From Euglena gracilis (taxonomy: Eukaryota; Euglenida; Euglenophyceae; Euglenales), in the NCBI GenBank assembly GCA_039621445.1, contig CP154954.1, forward strand, positions 47,967,847 to 48,031,846: a stretch of 64,000 nucleotides of DNA. The letters run 5' to 3'. The notes below the pieces were generated by a model. It was not told where the DNA came from. It did no database searches and saw nothing but the letters and a program-made list of their open reading frames with translations. A program made the position numbers and the translations under genes. The stretch's first letter is position 1. Each line of letters starts with the position of its first letter. Positions 1 through 9,200 of this stretch are shown here, piece after piece.

Positions 1-63
1 GCCAATAAGTATCCCCAGTGGGTCTTTGCCGTTGCAGCCCATCCCCCCCCCCCCCGCGCACAC

Positions 64-216
64 CCGGAGGACACTTCAGACTCCGCGTCCACGAACCGCA
101 AGTGCTTGGCGGGCATGCCCCGAGCCAGAGGGCCCTTCGGCGTGCCGCAGGGGAGCCGGAATGTGGAGCCCCGCCGCTCCTCGATGAGGCTGCCGACGTC
201 CCCGAACAGCGGGCCG
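64..216 (-). CDS. PKA-R-like exon with phosphate-binding cassette of cNMP-B
   Basis: Acceptor GGGGGCAG (phase 2) to donor GG|GTGTGCG (phase 2). It encodes GPLFGDVGSLIEERRGSTFR and continues to AKHLRFVDAESEVSS. FGD-x7-RRGSTF aligns with the cassette FGE-x7-PRAATV; the acidic residue is Asp rather than Glu and the Arg is kept. It lies 5.6 kb from exon 7, so at least one small exon is missing between them. Confidence 0.5.
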
Positions 217-3200
217 CTGCCCCCTCATCGGGTTCGGCGCTGGCATGGCCATCGGGGTTTCATTGGCGTCCTCAATTCAGAAAAACGAAAACGCGACAAA
301 CATAAAATCGTAACAAGGAAATAGGCAGCTGGGGGGCAAAGAAGCAACTCTCGGATTTGTGGTGGTGATGAATGCATTGGCGTTGGGGGAACCCACCCAA
401 AAATGGAGAACAAAAAATGAAAAGTGCTGTCCGCAGAAAAAACAACAACACAAAAAAAACATCTGAGCCCTTTTTAGATGATACATATTCAGGTGTTATT
501 TTTTCTTTATTTGCTCCTGGCCGTTGCTCTTGTAGACATACTCTCGCCAAGCCCACCTGTGAGGATTCCTAAATGGCGGGGTAGAACGGAGCAGCAGTCA
601 TATCCTTCCTTTGCAGCACTACAGAGCGATAATATATATGATATATTTAGAGAGGTTAGGCCACTTTCAATGAATCGGTCTTTGGCGGATGGTGATTGAA
701 AAACAGGCTGTCGGAAAGAGAGAAAGAAAAATACAGCACTTGCAGCTGCGGATGGAGCAGATGAGCTTCTGCGAAAGAAATCTAATTCGCACCACTTGCA
801 TTTGTATTGTTGATATTATTTGACGACCACTTCTGCTGTGGCATCATTCGTTTGGCAAACGTCTTTGAGCGTTATTAATTCTGATGTTGTTTGTCGGAGA
901 AACATGACATAAATTCTGTGCAGCTTCGAAAGGCATTTGGAATGAGAGGGCAGCAGTAGTTCAAACGTCTTGCGGTCCAACTTGGCAACATGCATCTGTT
1001 GAGAGGGGCGGCGGTGGCAACGGTGCTTTTAATCTAAAAGCGTTGCGGCCATACCATTGCTCTGCGACCCCCGGGGGGGAGGGGAGGGTCACTTTCCACT
1101 CTGAAAAAACCAGTCAGTCACTTTACCCCCTGGGGGGGATCGGCCACTCTTGAATGATGAGGAGGAGGCAATGAAAATCTATCAAAAAGTCTCAAAAATC
1201 AAAAAAAAATCGGGCGCCTTCGGCGCCAGCCCAGCCACTTTTTCATTTTCGGGCCCACCCCCCCCGGGGGGGGGGTTCTTGGCCAGAAAACCAGTCAGTC
1301 ACTCTGAAAAACCAGTCAGTAACCCCCCCGGGGGTGGGGTGGGATAGGTGTTAAGCAATGGTATGGTTGTGGCACATGACCACGCCATTTCATGATGGTC
1401 GCATTCTTTGCTGCTGCCTGGTTTAAACTTTTGACTTTTGAGAACACCAATCAATCGAAATCGAAGCCAGGATTGGGCAATAATCTGCGATACCTGCCGA
1501 TGTGTGAGCCCCTCTGAGCAGCACTAAGGCTTCTTTTCTGTTTATGGCCTGCGCTAACTTCGCTTCTGGCCCAGTTTGCTGTGTAGTGAGTGGCCACGTA
1601 CCCCTTACACCAGTGCTCTTGTGTTGCTCCGCCTGGCCGGATGAGTAAGTCTGGTGTATTTCCAGTGTGTGTGAGCCCCCCCCCCCCCCGGAACAGTCAT
1701 CTGACAGGTTGGCGAATAACGGCGGCCTTGACAACTTTCCATCATACAGGTTGGCAGTTACTGGGGACCCTGACAATTTCCAGGGAGGTTCTCCTTTTGG
1801 CTTTTGGGAGGGGACAAAAATTTTGGGGTGCCCCCTACTGACTTTCATAATTTGGATATAATCAAATACCAATAATATATCAATTTATTTGTCAACCCCC
1901 GAAATTTTCCCGCAATGCGCAATTATTACCCAAATTGGATCATTTCTCATAAAAAACTGACAGGTTCAACCTTTCAAGCCAATTACATTCGACCTGACAG
2001 GCTTGGGGACACCAGGAACATGACAACTTCCAATCATAACTTGTTGGCTGGTTCCGGGGACCTTGAAATTTCCTGGGTGGAACCCTGACAGGCTCGTACG
2101 GTCATGCCAGTTTCAGGGGGCGGGGGGGACATTTATAATAGACCTCTCCATGCCTGGCACCAAAGATAATGCTTCTGCGTCAGGGTTCGATATAAGGACA
2201 GGTGGGGGGGGGGTGGTCCGGACCCCCCCCTGCGGGCCCGGAGGGGGGGGGGGGTGGGGGGGGGCACCCCCCCCCACCTAAACAGGTGCGCGGTCAGGGT
2301 GGCCGAATTTTCGGCCCGGCGCGAAGCGCCGGGCCGAAAATTTTTGACCCCCCAAAACGACCAAAAGTGCCATTTTGGGCACTTTTTGGGCAAAAATGTG
2401 CCAAAAATGCAAAAAATTTTCGGCGCGAAGCGCCGGAGGAAAAAATTGACCCTTTTTTGGGGGGGTCAATTTTTGCCCCCGAGGGTCGGTCCGGACCCCC
2501 CTGGCAGGTGGGGGGGGGGGGGGGGGTCCGGACCCCCCCCTGCGGGCCAGGAGGGGGGGGGGGGGGGGGGGGGACACCCCCCCCCACCTAAACCATGTAC
2601 GCCCTCCTTATATCGAACCCTGTTCTGCGTGTGGAGATGACAATTTCATGCAGACCAATTAAAGCCCTTTACAAGAGCACCTGCGTGGATTTTCTCATCG
2701 AGTTTTATTGATTGCATGAACGAACCCTGGAAAAACTTGTTAAAATACACCAAAGATGCACAGATGCCACAGCACTTTGTGGACACCCCCAATTCTTTTC
2801 AGCCTCACTGCTAATTTGAAACGATGGCAGATGTGTATCACCCTGTATCACCCTGCCATCATACGAATTCGTCACCTGTTGAGTCTGTGGCTTCGATTCA
2901 CTATTCCGAAATACGTACATATATGAGCATGATTTATACCTTGCACACATCTTTTGCAGGCATACTGGGGTGACAGCCTTGCAGTCATAGAGGGGTGATT
3001 GGCCTGTCAGAAATTCGTTCTCCCCGATCAGTGTCAGGCGCCCAAGTTTGCGGATCTGCCAGAGAAATGGGGTAGAATGGAACTTGGCCAAACACATAGT
3101 CCATTAGAGAAGGAAAAGGCGAGGCAAATCGCACGACATAACAGAGCGAGTCAAAACAGCGGCGCATAAAGATATGAATGTTGACAAATGGAAAAACCAC

Positions 3201-6200
3201 AGCATGAAACCATTCCCACCAATTTGGTGGAGCTGAATCGATGTTGGAATTAGAAATTATCCAAAAGTTTCGATATTTTCTCTAAATTTTGTATTGTTAA
3301 TAATCCGGTGACAAATCAAAACAGTTTACAGGAGAGAGCATAGAAAATACTGCAAAAAATATGCATTCGCACTGATACCAGAACTGACCCTATGACGTCT
3401 GACAGGGTGGGCACTGGCAAACCCAATTGCAACGCAACAGACAGAGCACACTGGAACGCTCGCATCCGCTTCATCCGTGTGCTTGCGGATTGTGGCAAAC
3501 CCTTGGAGGACCAGATAGGCAGCACAGCAAGGCTGTGAGAGTGGGGGAGGGTTGCGGTCGGGGCACGGTCCATAGGAGGAGGGTCTCCACCCTCCTCAAA
3601 AGTCGGTCGACACCCTCGTGCACTGTTGTTCGAGGTATACGGGTGCCCTGCATGTGCAACTCCCTTTTGTTGCCGATGCCCATTCGTACGCAACTGTTCA
3701 GAGGGCCCTAAAATAACGAAATCCCATGTGTTGCGTATGTCCTGTGTGTGATACCTGAATGCATGTGCGCAGGAGGAGGTTCGAGACCCTCCTCGAATGT
3801 CGTTTGAGTCCGTTTGAGGAGGGTCGAGACCCTCCGCAAATGTCGTTCAAAATCGTTCTAAGCCCCCACTTTGAGCTCAAACGTTCGAGCTTGAACCTTT
3901 TCCCCCCCGTGAGATTGGAGAGGCACAATCATGCGGCTGCATAGACCCCCTCTCACAAAAAACCCCCAGGTTATAATTTGGATGTCAGGGTCCATGGTGG
4001 TATTTAGGAGGGTCATTAGTTGGGCAAATCTTTCGAAATCTAAAATCAATCCTAACGCGCCTCGCAAGGCTTTAAAACTCCCTATGAGGCATTTTAGGGC
4101 TCATTGCGCAATGGACGCCTTATTTACATACTTCTTGAACCAATTTCATCCGTTTTGTGATTTTTGCAACATTTCTGCTGATTTTTCCTCTTTATTTTTT
4201 TCTTTCTTCACAGCTGTCGACCTTTCTTCGTTGGGTCCAAATTTGACCCCTAATTCTGTCACACAACTGTTTCTAGATGATACAAACACACACCACTGCC
4301 ACCTCCCCACAACTTCATAAATGCCAACCTTGACACCCTCCAGACCACGAGGTGCAACTTGTGATGGGCTAATTTTTTTTCAGTTTCGGGAAGAGGGTGT
4401 GTGATGGGGGTTCCATTATGGGGGGAGACCAATACATATTGTCTTTGGCCACGAATGCTAAACTTTCGCAACGCCCACTCAAGAATTCGAAAAATTTGTG
4501 AAGCGATGTATTTTTGATTTGGCAACTCAGGCATCAACAATGTGACAACCTCCCAGGGTGGGAAGGTGACAACCTCACGAGGGTGATATTGCCAGGCGTT
4601 GCTTAGCGACCGCCGCGGGGGGGGGGGGGTCCAGCTCAGAGGCTGGAAATTTTGAGACGGCTGAGAAAAAGGCCGCTGGCTGCCCCCACTCTTCCCCATA
4701 TCGGAGTCCGCCAGCTGGAACTGGGCCTGACCCCAGTCGAACCGGGTATAAAAAAAAATCGAAACGCCAAAAATACCCAAGAAGCTGCCAAATATGCAAA
4801 AAATCGATCTTTTGACCCCTTATTTGCCCTGGCCAGCCCAAATCCGACCCTTTTTCGCCCATTTTTCGCCCATTTTTGCGCACACAAAAGCCAAAAATCT
4901 GTCATTTTCCAGCCGCCCTTCCGGCGGCTGGAAAATAACTCGTCGATGAGATGGGGGGGAGGGGGGCCGGGCAGGGATGGATGGGAAGCCTTGAAGGGGG
5001 GGGGGTGGGTCGGACCCCCCCCCTCCCGACACGGAGGGGGGGGGGTCGGACCCCCCCCCTCCTACCTCGAAACTGAGGGGGGGCCGAAATTTTTTCGATT
5101 TCATGGACGGGCAAAGGGCCGGAAATTGGGTCGGAATCGGTCAAAAAACCCTGATTTTTCTTTTAAAATCGATCCAAAAATGCTCATTTTTTGAAATTTT
5201 TTGAAGTTTTTGGGGGAAAACACCAACACATCAAAAAATGGGCAATATGGCCAAAAGTCAGCAAAAGGGTGTTTTTTGCTCATTTTCCGGCGCTGCGCGC
5301 CGGAAGAAAATGATGTCAAGGAGGGGGGCCCCCCCCCCTTCTAGGGGGGGGGTGGTCCGGACCCCCCCCCCTCCGGACCCCCCCCTACCATTATCCCCTT
5401 ATTATCTCTACTGGTTGGTTGTTTAAGGCATCTGGTCACTTCAGCTAAATGTTGTCACTGTCATCCATGAGTGCTAGGAACCTGAAGGAGGTGGGCCCCC
5501 CCCCCCCCAACAGTGGTCCACTTCACCTTACAGGGGGGTCGGAACCCCCCCCCCTACCACCTACCTCAATACCGAAGGGCTTCCCATCCATCCCTGGGGC
5601 CGGGGTTGGAAAACGGCTGGAAAAAGTCTACTGGCTGGCTGGAGGCCCCCTTGGTTGTGCTAAGGCAGGAGGTCCCCCCCCCCGGGAGGGATGGGTCCAC
5701 TTCAGCCTAAACAACGCCTTGGCAGGCAGCAACACCTATCACTCAGACCAGTCATCCAGGAGGAAAACGTGTGTAATTGCCCCGAGAGCAGGTGACCGGC
5801 ACCTGCCCGGCCCGCAGCAGGTGATCCTCCGGCTGCAGTCGGACCCGGTCGGGGAGCAGGGCCCTGCGCCTGCCAGGCGGCACACAGCAGGAAAGGACAG
5901 GCCGGGGGCAGGTGGCATTTGTCGCAGCGAGGGGTCCTGGGGGAAGGCCTCCACGAGGTAGTGCAGCTCCTGCAACGACAGCACCTGTGAGGGGGGTTGT
6001 GTTTATCGCGTGGGGTGCCAACCTGGGCTGAAATAGGGGCACAATGGGACGGAACTGGTCTTAAAATCATTTCTTTGCTACCCGCCCCCCCCCCTGGGCA
6101 ATTGTCGCGCGACAAATTGGGCAGCACGGAGGGGGGTGACAATTGCCCGGGGGCGTCAATTGCCCTGGGGCGTCAATTGCCCACCCAGTAGGCCACATGA

Positions 6201-9200
6201 AAAACCAAATGACCAAAAACGCCATCTAAAACACAAATGAATGCGCAAAAATGCAGCTATGGTTGTGATATTGTGCAGAGCATTTGGTATGTGAAAGTTC
6301 TCAGCACGTTGTAGCAAAATAGAAGATCAATCGAGTCGTGTCAGCGAAAAGAAAGTTCACAGACATCTTTTGTGGGGGGGGGGACAAATTGGGCAGCACA
6401 GAGGGGGGTGACAATTTCCCGGGGTGACAAATTGGCCGGCACAGCCAATGGTGACAATTGCCCATAAACTTTTTTTTTAAACTTCAAGGAATCTGTGCGG
6501 AAATTTGTGCATAAATCGATTCTGAGACACGAGGTTTGATTTGAAAGGGTTCAAAATTTGTCTCTGACTTCGTTTACCAGGGGGGCAGTTGTCAGCCCTG
6601 TGCTGCCCCACTTTGTTGCCTCCCAAAATTACCCCTTTCCTTCTGCTGACCCGTTTGTTGGGCAACGGTTGCACTGCGCTTGGGGGAGGGCAGGTACGTT
6701 GCCTGTGGGGAACAGCTGGAAACCCCTTCCCCGCCTGCCGTCTCAGCTCAGGGACCCTCAGGGAGGTGGGGTTCGAGTTTGAGCAACGTATGCACACAAA
6801 ACGGCAGGGCGGAAGAACGCTGGCGGGCGCGGCGCACGTGGGCGAAGCTGGACTGCGCCAGGCAGCGCACGAACGTCTGGATGCGCTGCTTCCCGAGGAA
6901 CGCCAGCAGGCGGCGGTACACCTTGCGCTTCATCCCATACGTGCGCACCGCTGCGGGAGGAGGGCAATTTTTTTTTAAAAAAAGAAAAAAAGAAACGAAA
7001 TTGGAGGTGGGATTTGCAGGGCTGCCTGCAACCACAGTTTGCCAGAAAACGCGCAGGCGCAGCTGTGGACCCTTGCAGTTTGGGGGCTGCGTACTGTATC
7101 CCACCACTGCCAGTGTTGACCGTCAAAAGCGACCAGCACGAGGGCACACCAGTCTTGGCTTGGACGGTGGAGAGGGCGCTGGTGCAGTTCTTCATTGCGC
7201 GGCTTCCCAGCGTGTTGCCGGGTCCAGGCGGTGCACGTCTGCAGCCACGTGCATTCTTTTTTCCCTTGGCAGCTCGTGACGGTTTTTTTTTGACCCAGCC
7301 CAGCGGTCAAATGCCAAAATGGGGGGCAACCCATCTGTTCGGGAGGGGGGGTTGTTAACGGTGAAAGGAGGCCTTGCCACCCGGGAATTGTCAAACTGAT
7401 TCCGGTCGAATTGCCAGCGTCCCCAGCCCACCGTCGGGTGCGACTCCGGCCGCCGGCCACTCCGCCATTCCGGGGAAGCCGGCCACGGCACATCGCCTGG
7501 CCGGGGCCGAGCACCCGGACGAAGGTGCCGTTCACGTGGGACTCCGTGCCCGGCCCCGCCTTGCGACCCAGCCCCGAAAGGCAACACAGCCTCTGCCCCC
7601 CCACCCCCCCCGGCGAGGGGACGGCTCGGCTGGAAGGCAAGGCCGGCGCGCACTGCCCCTCCATGATGACGTAGAACCACGTGGTGGCGACCGGGGCCGC
7701 CCCTGCCGGGGGGGGGGGGGGGGGCTTGTGCTTCGGGGGGCCGGCCCATAACAGGTGCCCCCCCAAGGGGGTCGGTTTGGATGTGGGGTGGGATGCTTCG
7801 GCGTGCCCAGGCTTCTTTTCATGACCTCCAGGGACGCCCGAAGAGGAATCCCCAGGAAAGGCTCAACGGAGAGAACGCCATTAAAACAACCCTTCAAGCC
7901 CCCGTTCTTCATGATGGTCAAACTTGTCTTGCAAATTGCGGGTGTGTGCCGAGGTTTTTTTGCCTTGTGTGCCTCACAGGTCAAAACCTCAGCACTACAT
8001 CACCAGCAGTCAACAATTGGCAAAGAAAAATGAACGGGTCCGGCAACGTTTTTTCTTTGAGTGGCCTCAAAGTCCCTCAACGCTGATTCCTCTGCGTAAT
8101 TTACGTGACCGACAATGTTGTTGACATTTTTTTGTCGGAAATATCCAAAATATTGGAAATATTGGTAGTTTGACTCATGTCGGGGGTCGGATTTTTGACC
8201 AGCAATTCATCACCTATATCATCTCCCCCCCCCCCCGTCAACCCACCCCCTTCGGCCGACCAGCCAAACTGATCCTGCTTTGCCACCAGGGGTCGCAAGA
8301 TTCACAAGTGGATGGGGGGGAGTATGAACCCAGAGGCCCTATTTCCTGGGAGCCTCAGGAGTTGGCCTAAACCTCCAAAAACAGTAAAACAAAATCATAA
8401 ACATTTCTGGCGAAAATTCATCTGAAACGAATGAAAGGGCGTTTTTAAATTAAAAAAAAAGAAAAGGCGCTGGTAAATTATTGCCCTGGCGAAATTTGGT
8501 GCAAATTTTGCCAAGGAAATGCGTTTTCTCAACAATTTTGGAAGGGTCAAATTTGCAGGAACTGATACCCCCCCCCCCCGGAGACTGGGGTCAAGCATGC
8601 CTGAAAATTCAGCCTTGGTTCCAACCCAGCCAAATTTCCCTTTAAACAAAATTTTTTCTGCCACCCGGCAGGGGAGGGTCGAAAAGGTCTTGCTGCCTGA
8701 CCCTACCCCTTCCCTGCCTCGCGGTGGTGCGACACCTCTCAGAAAGGTAAGCTGGAACCCCCACGTATGGGAACCAGACTTCTTTTCACCAACCCCGGGG
8801 GGAGGGAGGTGCCTTGTGCCAGGGGTGCCTGCCCACAGTGGGCACCCCCCGGGGGTCGGTATTGGGTCCCGGTGCCCGCCGACGAAGCGAATATTCCGTC
8901 GAAAACGGCCATATTGCCTTCGGCGCCGGGGGGGGTGTGCCATAGCACCCAGCCCGAAGCTGGATTCCTCCAGGGGGGGGGGGTCGAAATGCCCTACCTC
9001 CCTGTCTGCTCCCAGCACCTGGAATCTGTCCACCGGCAAGTCGCCAAGAACCTGGGACCCTGGCAGTGGACCACAACGGCACCTCACACTGTTTGGGACA
9101 AATACGCACTCCGTTAACTTTCCCGGGTTGGGATCCCGTTTTTGAATTGCGGGTAACGTCCCACCCCTCCGTGTATGGAATGCCTCAAGTCAACTTTTTG

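Noticed and set aside
2702-3100. Minus-strand 130-codon frame considered as the missing PKA-R exon
   Set aside because: It lacks the FYII-type strand and glycine pattern and has codon use unlike the confirmed exons.
8880-9090. Minus-strand frame PGSQVLGDLPVDRFQVLG considered as a PKA-R exon
   Set aside because: Exons 3 and 4 already join in phase without it, and it does not fit any cNMP strand.
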